Source of the DNA: Ensifer adhaerens
GTDB taxonomy: Bacteria; Pseudomonadota; Alphaproteobacteria; Rhizobiales; Rhizobiaceae
DNA: 64,000 nucleotides
Direction of reading: 5' to 3'
NCBI RefSeq assembly: GCF_001270265.1
Contig: NZ_LGAP01000006.1
Span: 62,001 to 126,000 of the forward strand
Shown: positions 24,493-33,614 of the stretch, in pieces
Layout: each line of letters begins with the position of its first letter
How positions within the stretch are numbered: position 1 is the stretch's first letter
Translations under genes and position numbers: made by a program
Notes under the pieces: model-generated
What the model was told of the DNA's origin: nothing
The model's input: the letters and a program-made list of their open reading frames with translations, nothing else
The model's database searches: none

Positions 24493-25731
24493 TCAGCCCT
24501 GGGTGCCGGACTTGTTCATCGTCGCCGCGACGGCAGCATCGATGATGCCTTCGACCCGCAGGCGCTGGTCAAGCTTGGCCTTGAACGCTTCGCCGGCGGT
24601 TTTGGCGGCAGCCGGCAGACCGTCCCATTCCAATGCGGCCCCCTTGAGGTCGCCGTTGTTCAGCTTGTCCTCGATACGGGCAACGACGGCCTCCGGCGTG
24701 TCGCCTTCGACGCTGCCGACGGGGCGCACGCGGATGCCCGACATGGCGCTGGACACGAGGCGATCGAAGATGCCCTCGTTCGGATCCGGCTGATCAAGCG
24801 CGTCGAGCATGGTGCCCGATACCGTTGCAAAGTCGCGGCGAAGATCGGCGCGTGTCGCCACGCCCGTCGTTGCATCCTGGGCGAGGCCAGTCACCGCCGT
24901 CTCATCAGGGGCGATGCTGCGAAGCGCATCGAGCTCAGCCAGGAACGGCCCGCCGCGATCGATCGCGGTTTTGAGCGCGGTGACCGCGACGGCCTTGGCA
25001 ACCTGGATATCGTTGGCTGGCTCGTTGAGTTTCTGTTCGGCGGAATCGATGCGGCTTGCCAGTTCGGCTCTGGCCGCCGTTGCCGATTGCTGTGCTTCGG
25101 CAAGGCCCGATTTCAGCGCGGCTATCTCCTTGGTCAGGTTCGTCACTTCGGCTTGCAGAGCCGTGACCTCGGCGGTTGCCGCTCCGCCGGCGCCCGGTTG
25201 TGCGGTCGTCTGCTCCAGTGCAGCGAGGCGGTTCTCAAGCGGTGCGATGTCGACGGCTGCTGTTGGCGCCTGCATGCCGGCCACCTGATCGCGCAGGGCC
25301 TGGATTTCGCTCGAAAGCGTCACGTCCGTGGTCGTTGCGCCGCGGTCGGGGCCGAGCGGGGGGATATAGCCGGCATATTGCAGCACGCCGAAGCCGAGCA
25401 GCGTGACCAGACCGCCGAGGATGCCGGCCGCCAATGAGCCGGCATTGGACGGCGGCTTGTGCACGGCGGTCGCCTCAGGCTCGCGGCTGATATGCGGCGG
25501 CTCCTCGGTGAAGACGGCTGCTGCCGCATCGGCGCGCTGTTCCTCGATTTCCTCTTCGAGCCGGGCTTCCGCTGCGCCATCGGTTTCGGAGACTTCGGTC
25601 GATTCATCGGCGGTTGCCGCGTGGCCGGCCGTTGCTTCGGCGTCTTCCGTCACGGCTTTTTCCGCTTCAAGGTCGATCGTCAGCGGCTCTTTCTCGGCTT
25701 TCGAGCGGCGCGGCGGGTTTTCCGATACCAT
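24493..25731 (-). CDS. Mic60/mitofilin-like inner-membrane protein (COG4223)
   Basis: A 412-residue protein: an acidic, Glu/Ala-rich cytosolic stretch (1-95), one membrane segment AAGILGGLVTLLGFGVLQYA (about 99-118), a periplasmic coiled coil (about 140-250, LEQTTAQ... VTALQAEVTNLTKEIAALK) and a C-terminal mitofilin-like helical domain with ALEWDGLPAAAK. Alphaproteobacterial Mic60 homologues sit in the hem cluster and shape intracytoplasmic membranes; HemX annotations refer to the same slot. ATG 25731 has an AGAGG site. Confidence 0.88.
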   Translation of the reverse strand: MVSENPPRRSKAEKEPLTIDLEAEKAVTEDAEATAGHAATADESTEVSETDGAAEARLEEEIEEQRADAAAAVFTEEPPHISREPEATAVHKPPSNAGSLAAGILGGLVTLLGFGVLQYAGYIPPLGPDRGATTTDVTLSSEIQALRDQVAGMQAPTAAVDIAPLENRLAALEQTTAQPGAGGAATAEVTALQAEVTNLTKEIAALKSGLAEAQQSATAARAELASRIDSAEQKLNEPANDIQVAKAVAVTALKTAIDRGGPFLAELDALRSIAPDETAVTGLAQDATTGVATRADLRRDFATVSGTMLDALDQPDPNEGIFDRLVSSAMSGIRVRPVGSVEGDTPEAVVARIEDKLNNGDLKGAALEWDGLPAAAKTAGEAFKAKLDQRLRVEGIIDAAVAATMNKSGTQG

Positions 25732-25833
25732 GGTGACCTCTTACCGTTGTTGCCTGTCGGTTCTGGCAACAAACCTAGTCAGGCTGGCCGGTGAGGGAAA
25801 GCCCCCTTGCTTCCGATTTTGATCGAAATAGCA

Positions 25834-26544
25834 TTAGAGAAGCCTGAAAAGGCTTTCTTCGTCGGGTCTTGCGGCGACCTCGACCGGTGTCCCGTCCGGC
25901 AGGGCTCCGGCAACGGCGGCGCTGAGGCAGAGGTAGCGCGGCGAGAAGGCGGCGGCCTTAAGACCGGCTTCGACAAGAAGCGCGGCGAAGCGTCGCGCGG
26001 TGTCGTGGGAATAGAGCAGCACAGCCTCCGGCTGGCCGGCGGACAGCAGGCGCGCCAAAGCCTCGGGCGGGTGCGCGATCGGTTCCATCCTGTAACACTC
26101 CACTGTGACATGCTCGACCTGAAGCCGCCGCAGCGTGGCTTCAAGCCCGTCGGAGCGAGGCGATCCGGCGAGATAGAGCAGGGGTGTTTCAGATGCCGCA
26201 AGGGTTGCCGCGATCAGGCCCGCGAGGCCCTTGCCCGTTCCGCCTCCCGTGTGGACCGCGGTGAAGCCGAGGTCGCGTGCCGCACGGGCCGTCGCCTCGC
26301 CGACGCAGAAACAGGGTTTCGTCTTATGGGGTCGAAGCTCGGCCCCAAGTTCGGCCAGAACCCGAACGGCTTCGGCGCTGGTGAGGGCGATCGCGGCATG
26401 CGGCTTTTCGAGCGCTCCTCGCGCCGCCTGGGGCAAATGTTCTGCTCGCGCCAACGGCAGCAGCAGCGGCCGATGACCCATGGCCTCCAGCCGGCTGACC
26501 GTCGCCTCGGCGGCAGGCTGCGGCCGGGTCACGAGCAGCCGCAT
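25834..26544 (-). CDS. hemD: Uroporphyrinogen-III synthase
   Basis: A 236-residue enzyme that closes and inverts ring D of hydroxymethylbilane to uroporphyrinogen III. MRLLVTRPQPAAEATVSRL at the start, ALTSAEAVRVLAELG near 55, CFCVGEATARAARDLGF near 78 and LLYSHDTARRFAALL near 175 follow the divergent family pattern. It begins three bases after the hemC stop, giving the hemCD order. Confidence 0.95.
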   Translation of the reverse strand: MRLLVTRPQPAAEATVSRLEAMGHRPLLLPLARAEHLPQAARGALEKPHAAIALTSAEAVRVLAELGAELRPHKTKPCFCVGEATARAARDLGFTAVHTGGGTGKGLAGLIAATLAASETPLLYLAGSPRSDGLEATLRRLQVEHVTVECYRMEPIAHPPEALARLLSAGQPEAVLLYSHDTARRFAALLVEAGLKAAAFSPRYLCLSAAVAGALPDGTPVEVAARPDEESLFRLL

Positions 26545-26547
26545 GGT

Positions 26548-27477
26548 TCAGGTCCAGCTCGAAAAGAAGCCGGGTCCCGCCAGTGCGCGGATGTCTTCGC
26601 CGGCCTTTTGCCCAAGGGCTTCGGCGTCGGCGGCCTTGCCTTCGACCGCGATGCGGTGATGGGTGCGACCGTCAGGCGTCAGGATCATGCCGGAGAAACG
26701 CAGATAGGTGCCGTCCGAGACCGCCAGACCGGCGATCGGGGTGCGACAGGAGCCATCGAGCGTCGCCAGGAACCCACGCTCGCAGGCGACTGCCTCATGG
26801 GTTCTGGCATCGTCGATGGCGGCGAGCAGGTCGTTGACGCGTTTGTCGCCGATCCTGCTCTCGATACAGATTGCGCCCTGGGCCGGTGCCGGCGGAAACT
26901 CTTCCGGGTCGAGCAGCTCGGTCGGCACGTCGGTCATGCCGAGCCGCTTCAGGCCGGCATAGGCAAGCAGCGTTGCGTCGACCTGGCCTTCGGCAAGCTT
27001 GCGCAGCCGCGTCTCGACCTGGCCGCGATAGGTGATGACGTTGATGTCTGGCCGCAGCCGGCGGATCAGCGCCTGGCGGCGCAGCGACGACGAGCCGACG
27101 GTCGCGCCTTCCGGCAATTCCATGAGCCTCTGTGCGGTACGGCCGACGAAGGCGTCGCGGATGTCTTCGCGCGGCAGGAAGGCCGAAAGAAACAGGCCGT
27201 CGGGAAGCCTGGTCGGCATGTCTTTCGACGAATGCACGGCGAAATCGAGTTCGCCCGACAGCAACTGTTGCTCGATTTCCTCGGTGAACAGGCCCTTGCC
27301 GCCGATCTCGGCGAGCGACCGATCGGTGATGCGATCGCCCTTGGTGGAAAGGATGACGATCTCGAACATTTCCGGTGACAGACCATGCACTGCCGCGAGG
27401 CGATCACGCGTTTCATGGGCTTGAGCGAGCGCCAGCGGGCTGCCGCGCGTGCCGATCCGGAAAGGTTTTGTTTGCAT
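26548..27477 (-). CDS. hemC: Porphobilinogen deaminase (hydroxymethylbilane synthase)
   Basis: A 309-residue enzyme that polymerises four porphobilinogens into hydroxymethylbilane. ATG 27477 gives [20 protein letters not shown]. Conserved segments are VHSSKDMPT (about 83-91), [14 protein letters not shown] (about 128-141) and the dipyrromethane-cofactor Cys in [15 protein letters not shown] (about 235-249). First gene of the leftward hem cluster and divergent from tsaD with a 74-base gap that must carry both promoters. Confidence 0.98.
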   Translation of the reverse strand: MQTKPFRIGTRGSPLALAQAHETRDRLAAVHGLSPEMFEIVILSTKGDRITDRSLAEIGGKGLFTEEIEQQLLSGELDFAVHSSKDMPTRLPDGLFLSAFLPREDIRDAFVGRTAQRLMELPEGATVGSSSLRRQALIRRLRPDINVITYRGQVETRLRKLAEGQVDATLLAYAGLKRLGMTDVPTELLDPEEFPPAPAQGAICIESRIGDKRVNDLLAAIDDARTHEAVACERGFLATLDGSCRTPIAGLAVSDGTYLRFSGMILTPDGRTHHRIAVEGKAADAEALGQKAGEDIRALAGPGFFSSWT

Positions 27478-27551
27478 CAAAGGCTATCCATTGTTACCGG
27501 AGTTCCGTGTACCCACCTTTCGGTGCGACCGCAATCTTTGAGTAGTTCCAG

Positions 27552-28646
27552 ATGTCCCCGCCCTTGCGTATCCTCGGCATAGAAACAAGCTGCGACGAAA
27601 CCGCGGCTTCCGTCGTGCTGCGCGACGAAAACGGCAGGGGAAGCATCCTCGGCGATGTCGTTCTCAGTCAGCTGGAAGAGCATAGCGCCTATGGCGGCGT
27701 CGTTCCAGAAATTGCCGCGCGCGCCCATGTTGAGGCGCTCGATGCCCTGATCGAGGAGGCGCTGCTGCGCGCCGGCGTGACGCTCCAGGACATCGACGCG
27801 ATTGCTGCGACAAGTGGTCCCGGTCTGATCGGCGGCCTGATCGTCGGGCTGATGACCGGCAAGGCGATCGCCCGGGCGACCGGCAAGCCGCTCTACGCCG
27901 TCAACCATCTCGAAGGCCATGCGCTGACCGCGCGGCTGACCGACGGCCTTTCCTTTCCCTATCTGATGCTGCTCGTTTCCGGCGGGCACACGCAGCTGAT
28001 CCTGGTCAAGGGCGTCGGCGACTATGAGCGCTGGGGCACGACGATCGACGATGCGCTCGGCGAGGCCTTCGACAAGACGGCGAAGTTGCTCGGCCTTCCC
28101 TACCCGGGCGGCCCGGCGGTCGAGCAAGCGGCGCTAAGCGGCAATGCCGAGCGTTTCGATTTTCCGCGGCCGCTCGTCGGTGACGCCAGGCTCGATTTTT
28201 CGTTCTCGGGGCTGAAGACCGCGGTGCGTCAGGCGGCGCAATCGCTGGAGCCGGTGACGGATGAGGACATCGCCGACATCTGCGCCTCCTTCCAGCGCGC
28301 GATCTCGCGCACGCTGAAGGATCGGATCGGGCGCGGATTGAAGCGGTTCAAGGCGGATCACGCGTCTGTCGAAAAGCCGGCGCTGGTCGTTGCCGGCGGG
28401 GTCGCCGCCAATCAGGTGCTGCGCACGACGCTCCAGGACCTCTGCGACAAGAACGGCTTCGATTTCATCGCACCGCCATTGCAACTGTGTACCGACAACG
28501 CCGCGATGATCGCCTGGGCGGGTGCGGAACGCTTTGCCGCCGGTTTGCCGGCCGACGGTCTCGATGTCGCGCCGCGGTCGCGCTGGCCGCTCGACCAACA
28601 GGCGCAAACCTTGCTCGGTTCGGGCAAACGCGGCGCCAAGGCATGA
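27552..28646 (+). CDS. tsaD: tRNA N6-adenosine threonylcarbamoyltransferase
   Basis: A 364-residue enzyme that attaches threonylcarbamoyl to A37 of ANN-decoding tRNAs, with TsaB and Tsa[17 protein letters not shown] starts the ASKHA fold; the metal-binding His pair lies in NHLEGH (His119, His123), followed by [10 protein letters not shown] and the late [11 protein letters not shown]. Full length. It leads the tsaD-gpsA pair, with gpsA starting 10 bases downstream. Confidence 0.98.
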   Translation: MSPPLRILGIETSCDETAASVVLRDENGRGSILGDVVLSQLEEHSAYGGVVPEIAARAHVEALDALIEEALLRAGVTLQDIDAIAATSGPGLIGGLIVGLMTGKAIARATGKPLYAVNHLEGHALTARLTDGLSFPYLMLLVSGGHTQLILVKGVGDYERWGTTIDDALGEAFDKTAKLLGLPYPGGPAVEQAALSGNAERFDFPRPLVGDARLDFSFSGLKTAVRQAAQSLEPVTDEDIADICASFQRAISRTLKDRIGRGLKRFKADHASVEKPALVVAGGVAANQVLRTTLQDLCDKNGFDFIAPPLQLCTDNAAMIAWAGAERFAAGLPADGLDVAPRSRWPLDQQAQTLLGSGKRGAKA

Positions 28647-28656
28647 TGGACAAACT

Positions 28657-29646
28657 ATGAACACCAACCCGAAGATCGTGGTGGTCGGCGCGGGTGCCTT
28701 CGGCACGGCGCTTGCCGCCGTTGCCGCATCGGCTACCGGCAGCGACGTGACCCTTTTCGCCCGGCGCGAGGAGATTGCGGACGAATGCCGACGAACCGGC
28801 CGCAACGAGCAGGCGCTTCCGGGCATCGACCTGCCCGCGGGGCTCAAGCACAGCGCAGATGTCGCGGTGCTCGGCGATGCCCAAATCGTGTTGTTCGTGA
28901 TGCCCTCACAGGCGCACCGGGAGGCCGCGCGGCAATATGGCCCGTCGATCAATGCCGCGGCGACGATCGTCACTTGCGCCAAAGGCATGGAGCAGGCGAC
29001 GGGCCGTCTGCTGACCGATGTGCTGGCGGAGGAACTGCCGGGCCACGGCATCGGCGTGCTCTCCGGCCCCGGCTTTGCGGCCGACATCGCCAAGGGGTTG
29101 CCGACGGCGATGGTGGTCGCCGCTGCCGACAATGACACGGCGACGCTGCTCGCCGAGGCGCTGTCCGGCCCGACTTTCCGTCTCTACCCTTCAGAAGATC
29201 GCATCGGCGTGCAGCTTGGCGGCGCGTTGAAGAACGTGCTTGCCATTGCCTGCGGCATTGTCGAGGGCGCAGGGCTCGGCGATAGCGCCCGGGCGGCGCT
29301 GATCTCGCGCGGTCTTGCGGAAATGTCTCGTTTTGTCGTCGCCGAAGGCGGCGATGCCGATACCGTTCGCGGCCTCTCGGGGCTCGGCGATCTCGTGCTG
29401 ACGGCGACAAGCCATCAGTCGCGCAACCTGCGCTTCGGCATTGCGCTTGGCAAGGATGGCCGCGCCAGCGGACGCCAGGGCGAACTCGTCGAGGGGGCAT
29501 TTGCCGCCTCGGTTGCTGCCCGCGTCGCGCGCGATCTCGGCGTCGAGATGCCGATCACCGAGGCGGTCGCCGCCATCATCGACGGCAGGCTCGATGTGCG
29601 CACGGCCCTTGAACAATTGATGTCCCGTCCGATCACCCAGGAATGA
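28657..29646 (+). CDS. gpsA: Glycerol-3-phosphate dehydrogenase [NAD(P)+]
   Basis: A 329-residue cytosolic enzyme reducing dihydroxyacetone phosphate to sn-glycerol 3-phosphate for phospholipid synthesis. [16 protein letters not shown] is the Rossmann motif; [15 protein letters not shown], the catalytic-Lys segment [17 protein letters not shown] and [15 protein letters not shown] follow. I use ATG 28657, since the open frame upstream overlaps tsaD without similarity. Confidence 0.98.
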   Translation: MNTNPKIVVVGAGAFGTALAAVAASATGSDVTLFARREEIADECRRTGRNEQALPGIDLPAGLKHSADVAVLGDAQIVLFVMPSQAHREAARQYGPSINAAATIVTCAKGMEQATGRLLTDVLAEELPGHGIGVLSGPGFAADIAKGLPTAMVVAAADNDTATLLAEALSGPTFRLYPSEDRIGVQLGGALKNVLAIACGIVEGAGLGDSARAALISRGLAEMSRFVVAEGGDADTVRGLSGLGDLVLTATSHQSRNLRFGIALGKDGRASGRQGELVEGAFAASVAARVARDLGVEMPITEAVAAIIDGRLDVRTALEQLMSRPITQE

Positions 29647-29649
29647 AGG

Positions 29650-29694
29650 GCGGGATGAGGAAAAGTGTAATGCGGTTTTCCGCCCGCATCCCGC
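29650..29694. repeat. Small palindromic repeat between gpsA and the YciI gene
   Basis: GCGGGATG/CATCCCGC outer arms and GGAAAA/TTTTCC inner arms. It shares the inner core with the repeats at 21531 and 50650 and may act as a processing or attenuation site inside the operon. Confidence 0.6.
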
Positions 29695-29719
29695 GCCAAA
29701 CGAAAACTCAGGAGGAAGC

Positions 29720-30013
29720 ATGCTCTTCGCACTTCAATGCACCGACAAATCAGGCGCGCTGCAGCTTCGGCTCGATACGCGCCCGGATCATGTCGCCTAT
29801 CTCAACGACCTCAATGCCAAGGGCATCCTGAAGATGGCCGGTCCCTTCCTCGGCGACGACGGCAAGCCGACCGGCAGCCTGGTGATCGTCAAGGCTGAGA
29901 CGATCGCCGATGCGCGCGCCATCGCCGAAGCCGATCCCTATGCCAAGGCCGGCCTGTTCTCCAACGTCGAAATCAAGGCCTTCAACTGGGTCTTCAACAA
30001 CCCGGAGGCTTGA
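29720..30013 (+). CDS. YciI family protein
   Basis: A 97-residue protein, MLFALQCTDKSGALQLRLDT, with an AGGAGG site eight bases upstream. The ferredoxin-like fold and the conserved His-Asp region (DHVAYL, then MAGPFLGDDGKPTGSLVIV and ADPYAKAGLF) mark the YciI family, related to muconolactone isomerase-type enzymes; the physiological reaction is unknown. It precedes the EVE-domain gene by six bases. Confidence 0.93.
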   Translation: MLFALQCTDKSGALQLRLDTRPDHVAYLNDLNAKGILKMAGPFLGDDGKPTGSLVIVKAETIADARAIAEADPYAKAGLFSNVEIKAFNWVFNNPEA

Positions 30014-30019
30014 AGCGCG

Positions 30020-30451
30020 ATGGCGTTCTGGCTTTACAAATCCGAGCCCTTCAAGTGGTCCTGGCAGATGCAGAAGGATGCCGGCGAGAAGGGCACCGAA
30101 TGGACCGGCGTTCGCAACTACCTCGCGCGCAACAACATGCGGGCGATGCAGATCGGCGACAAGGGCTTCTTCTATCACTCGAACGAAGGGCTTGAGATCG
30201 TCGGCATCACCGAGGTCTGCGCGCTGTCGCACCCGGATTCGACCGCCGAGGGCGATGCCCGCTGGGACTGCGTCGACATCCGCGCTGTCCGCGACGTGCC
30301 GCGCCCGGTGACGCTGAAGGAGATCAAGGATAACCCCAAGCTCTCCAACATGGCGCTGGTCACCAGCATGCGGCTTTCGGTGCAGCCGGTGACCGAGGAC
30401 GAGTGGATCGAAGTCTGCCGTATGGCCGGGTTCGACAATCCGCCGCGCTAG
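30020..30451 (+). CDS. EVE domain protein
   Basis: A 143-residue single-domain protein, MAFWLYKSEPFKWSWQMQKD, with WTGVRNYLARNNMRAM and GFFYHSN typical of EVE/PUA-like folds that bind modified nucleobases in DNA or RNA. Stand-alone EVE proteins occur widely in alphaproteobacteria, next to YciI genes as here, and a role in RNA modification recognition is plausible. EVE domains also appear in restriction systems, but nothing here suggests that. Confidence 0.93.
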   Translation: MAFWLYKSEPFKWSWQMQKDAGEKGTEWTGVRNYLARNNMRAMQIGDKGFFYHSNEGLEIVGITEVCALSHPDSTAEGDARWDCVDIRAVRDVPRPVTLKEIKDNPKLSNMALVTSMRLSVQPVTEDEWIEVCRMAGFDNPPR

Positions 30452-30462
30452 CTTTGTTTTCC

Positions 30463-30505
30463 GCGTGATCTCTCCGAAAACCGGTTTCCGCTTTTCGGAC
30501 CACGC
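30463..30505. repeat. Small palindromic repeat (CCGAAAACCGG core)
   Basis: GCGTG/CACGC outer arms and TCCGAAAA/TTTTCGGA inner arms around CCGGTTTCCGC. A frequent rhizobial intergenic unit. It lies just before the methyltransferase gene and may overlap its leader. Confidence 0.65.
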
Positions 30506-30517
30506 CCGGAGCGTTTC

Positions 30518-31177
30518 TTGAAGACCGATCCCGAAAGTTTTATCCGCGCCAACACCGGCGTTCTGTCGCCGCCGCATGTGCCGGAAATCCGGCTGCATCT
30601 GGCGATGGAAGCGCACGAGCTCTGGCTGAAAACGGAGGAGGAATTGCAGGAGATCGGCCTGCCGCCGCCGTTCTGGGCCTTTGCCTGGGCCGGCGGGCAG
30701 GGGCTTGCGCGCTATATCCTCGACCATCCGGACGTGGTGCGCGGTAGGCAGGTCGTCGATTTCGCCTCCGGCTCCGGTCTCGTGGCGATTGCCGCGATGA
30801 AGGCGGGGGCGGCTTCGGTTCTTGCTGCCGATATCGATCCCTGGGCGGAAACGGCGGTCCGGCTCAATGCGGCACTCAACGGCGTCACTCTTTTCTACAC
30901 GGACGAGGACGTGACCGGTCGCGATCTCCAGGCCGATGTCTACCTCGCCGGTGACGTCTTCTACGACAAGGCCTTTGCCGATCGGTTGAAGCCGTGGTTT
31001 TCGGATCTGGCAGCGAAAGGGGCGATGGTGATCGTCGGCGATCCCGGCCGCTCCTATTGTCCGCGCGAGATGATGACGGCCCTTGTGACCTACGAGGTTC
31101 CGGTGACCCGGGCACTGGAGGACAGCGAGGTCAAGCGCACGACGGTCTGGCGCTTTGGCACCACGGCAGGCAGTTGA
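30518..31177 (+). CDS. Class I methyltransferase (ETFB-lysine methyltransferase-like)
   Basis: A 219-residue protein from a TTG start at 30518 with GGAG upstream. PPPFWAFAWAGGQGLARYI (about 49-67) and VVDFASGSGLVAIAA (about 79-93) match the METTL20/PrmA-related group that methylates lysine in electron-transfer flavoprotein beta or other proteins; VYLAGDVFYDKAFA corresponds to the catalytic DxFYD-like motif. The target is inferred from family only. Confidence 0.87.
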   Translation: MKTDPESFIRANTGVLSPPHVPEIRLHLAMEAHELWLKTEEELQEIGLPPPFWAFAWAGGQGLARYILDHPDVVRGRQVVDFASGSGLVAIAAMKAGAASVLAADIDPWAETAVRLNAALNGVTLFYTDEDVTGRDLQADVYLAGDVFYDKAFADRLKPWFSDLAAKGAMVIVGDPGRSYCPREMMTALVTYEVPVTRALEDSEVKRTTVWRFGTTAGS

Positions 31178-31226
31178 CAGCCCAAAAGCCATAGATTCCA
31201 ATCCCCGCAAAAACGGGGGAACGAAC

Positions 31227-31640
31227 ATGGCATTTGCGGGTATGAACTATCTGGCGGTGTTGATCGCCGCCATCGCAGCTTTCGTCATCGGCGCCATCTA
31301 CTACGGCGTTCTCGGCAAACCCTGGATGAAGGCGGCGCGCATCGGTCCCGCAGGCGCGCAGATGTCGCCGGTACTCTTCGCCATTTCCTTCGTTTCGGAG
31401 CTGGTGATGGCGACCATGGTCGCAGGTGTTGTCGGCCACCTCGGGCCGGGCGAGGTCACGCTCGCCAAGGGCGTCGTCTCGGCCTTTTTCCTCTGGCTCG
31501 GCTTCGTCGCGACGACCCTCGTCGTCAACCATCGCTATCAGGGCTTCGGCTGGGATCTGTCGCTCATCGACGGGGTGCACTGGCTGCTGGTGCTTCTAGC
31601 GATGGGTGCCATCATCGGCGCCATGGGTGTGACGGGCTGA
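31227..31640 (+). CDS. DUF1761 family membrane protein
   Basis: A 137-residue protein from ATG 31227 (MAFAGMNYLAVLIAAIAAFV) with GGGGGA upstream. Four hydrophobic segments and the IGAIYYGVLGKPWMKA motif are typical of DUF1761. The function is unknown. It ends the plus-strand run that begins with tsaD. Confidence 0.88.
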   Translation: MAFAGMNYLAVLIAAIAAFVIGAIYYGVLGKPWMKAARIGPAGAQMSPVLFAISFVSELVMATMVAGVVGHLGPGEVTLAKGVVSAFFLWLGFVATTLVVNHRYQGFGWDLSLIDGVHWLLVLLAMGAIIGAMGVTG

Positions 31641-31660
31641 TCCGGCCGGCAGCGCCGTGA

Positions 31661-32512
31661 CTATCGCCGGATCACGCAGACGCCGTGTTCATAGGCGCAG
31701 GAACGGTTCATCGTTTGCGGCGTGACATTGATGATCTTGCCGCTCTTGACCCGTGGCGGCGGCGCCAACTCACCCTCGTCGGCATAGCCATAGTTGCCTT
31801 CCTGGTTGAAATACATGCCGTTGCCGAGGTCGACATAGGCGGAAATGCCACCGCCATAGGCGCCGAGGCCCGGAATGTTGCCCGGAAATTCGTCACCGCC
31901 ATAGCGCCCCGGGCGATGGTCGCGGCGTTGGCCGCCGGATGTCCAGATATCGCGCCCGGCCCTGTCGCGAACCCACCCGCCGCCGCTTCCCCAGCGTTCG
32001 ACATAGGGGCCGGGATACGGGCGGTATTGCGGGAGGCGAACATGCCGCGTGCGTGTCTCTACTTCCGGCAGTCCATTGGCTTCCTGCAGGCCATTGACGA
32101 TGCGTGGGCGACCATCGTGGCGGCGGCCCCCGGATGTCCAGATGTCGTGGCCCGCCCTGTCTCGGACCCATCCGCCACGGTGTTCCCAGCGGCCGGCGTA
32201 GGACCCGGGGTAGGGGCGATATCGGGGAAACCGAATGTGCCGGGTGCGTGTGTTCACGTCCGGCAACCCATTGTTGGACATCCAGTCGCGGCGGGGCATG
32301 CGATTGCGGTTCCAGCCGTTGCGGTAGCTCATACCGCCGAACTCATAGCGCGGGCCCGGGCGACCTTGATACATGCGGACATGGTTGGTGCGCATCTGGA
32401 CGCCGCCTGCTCCGCCCCAGTCGCGGGCCTCCAAGGGGAAGCAGGTCGTGGCGACAAGAAGGCCTGCAAGTGCTAAAACTTTGGTCGCATGGATTGCTTG
32501 CAACAGAGTCAT
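31661..32512 (-). CDS. Secreted repeat-containing protein of unknown function
   Basis: A 283-residue exported protein from ATG 32512 (MTLLQAIHATKVLALAGLLV) with a signal peptide ending near EARDW. It contains two tandem units of about 56 residues, each NGLPxVxTRTRHxRxPxYRP, then RAGxDIWTSGG, rich in Arg, Gly, Tyr and Trp. The C-terminus has two Cys (RSCAYEHGVCVIRR) likely to pair. Family not recognised. It is divergent from sdhC across a 306-base gap. Confidence 0.75.
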   Translation of the reverse strand: MTLLQAIHATKVLALAGLLVATTCFPLEARDWGGAGGVQMRTNHVRMYQGRPGPRYEFGGMSYRNGWNRNRMPRRDWMSNNGLPDVNTRTRHIRFPRYRPYPGSYAGRWEHRGGWVRDRAGHDIWTSGGRRHDGRPRIVNGLQEANGLPEVETRTRHVRLPQYRPYPGPYVERWGSGGGWVRDRAGRDIWTSGGQRRDHRPGRYGGDEFPGNIPGLGAYGGGISAYVDLGNGMYFNQEGNYGYADEGELAPPPRVKSGKIINVTPQTMNRSCAYEHGVCVIRR

Positions 32513-32818
32513 TCTGTCCGCCCTCCGCAAAACGCTTAACAAATCGTTAAGTCCACTCTGGGGCAATTTCGCCGGAAAGTCACGGATTTGGTTATGTTTT
32601 TCGTGCGTATCGTTAATCGGGCGCGGTGTCTCGGTCGGACCTGAAAATGCCGCTTTTCGTCTAATCGATTAAATTGATTTTGCACTGCAAACACACTTGT
32701 CGTTAAGCAATATGGTGATTAAAGGTCCGAAGGACTGAATTGCGCACAATCAGGTGCGATACCGGACTAAAATCGTCCACTTTTTGGGCGTAAATCCGGG
32801 CATTTCCGTGAGGTTCCG
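32513..32818. other. Divergent intergenic region upstream of sdhC
   Basis: 306 AT-richer bases carrying the promoters of the sdh operon and of the secreted-protein gene. A perfect palindrome TAATCGATTA lies at 32662-32671 and could be an operator. No gene seen. Confidence 0.5.
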
Positions 32819-33214
32819 ATGACGGATGTCACAAGAAGCCGGCCGCTCTCGCCGCATCTTCAAATCTATAAACCAATCCCGACAATGGTGATGTCCATTG
32901 TGCACCGCATCACCGGCGGCGCGCTCTATTTCGGCACCATCCTCGTCGCCTGGTGGTTGATCGCCGCCGCGTCCGGCGAAGCATACTATGACTGGGTCAG
33001 CTGGCTGTTCGGCACGCTGCTCGGCAAGCTGGTGCTCTTCGGCTACACCTGGGCCCTGGTGCACCATATGCTCGGCGGCCTGCGCCACTTCATGTGGGAC
33101 CTCGGCTACGGCTACGAGAAGCACTTCGCCACCAAGGTGGCCAAGGCGACGATCGTCGGGTCGGTAGCGCTCACCGTGCTGATCTGGGTGGTCGGCTATC
33201 TCGTCCGGTACTGA
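32819..33214 (+). CDS. sdhC: Succinate dehydrogenase cytochrome b556 subunit
   Basis: A 131-residue membrane anchor with three transmembrane segments. RPLSPHLQIYKPIPTMVMSIVHRITG (split: RPLSPHLQIYK, then SIVHRITG) is the SdhC signature, and the heme-ligand His lies in LVHHMLGGLRHFMWD. It forms, with SdhD, the heme b and ubiquinone site of complex II. First gene of sdhCDAB. Confidence 0.97.
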   Translation: MTDVTRSRPLSPHLQIYKPIPTMVMSIVHRITGGALYFGTILVAWWLIAAASGEAYYDWVSWLFGTLLGKLVLFGYTWALVHHMLGGLRHFMWDLGYGYEKHFATKVAKATIVGSVALTVLIWVVGYLVRY

Positions 33215-33226
33215 GGGGACAAGACC

Positions 33227-33607
33227 ATGAACATGCGTACACCTCTCAGCAAAGTCCGCGGCTACGGCTCCGCCAAAGAAGGCACCGACCACTTCTGGCG
33301 CCAGCGCATGACCGCGGTCGCCAACGTGCCGCTGCTGATCTTTTTCGTCATCTTCCTCGTTCGTTATGCCGGCGCTCCCTATGCGGAGGTCGTTGCGGCC
33401 CTTTCGAACCCCTTCGTCGCCGTCGTCATGGGGCTGGTCCTGCTTTCGGGCCTGATCCACATGAAGCTCGGTATGCAGGTGATCATCGAGGACTACGTGC
33501 ACGGCGAAGGCGCGAAGATCGCCCTTCTCATGCTCAACACATTTTTCGCGATCGCGGTTGGCGGGCTCTGTCTTTTCGCCATCCTGAAGATCGCTTTTGC
33601 AGGGTAA
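33227..33607 (+). CDS. sdhD: Succinate dehydrogenase membrane anchor subunit
   Basis: A 126-residue protein with three hydrophobic helices. [20 protein letters not shown] at the N-terminus and [20 protein letters not shown], holding the second heme-b His and the quinone-site Asp-Tyr, mark it as SdhD. It starts 12 bases after sdhC and ends seven bases before the sdhA start. Confidence 0.97.
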   Translation: MNMRTPLSKVRGYGSAKEGTDHFWRQRMTAVANVPLLIFFVIFLVRYAGAPYAEVVAALSNPFVAVVMGLVLLSGLIHMKLGMQVIIEDYVHGEGAKIALLMLNTFFAIAVGGLCLFAILKIAFAG

Positions 33608-33614
33608 TTTCGTC

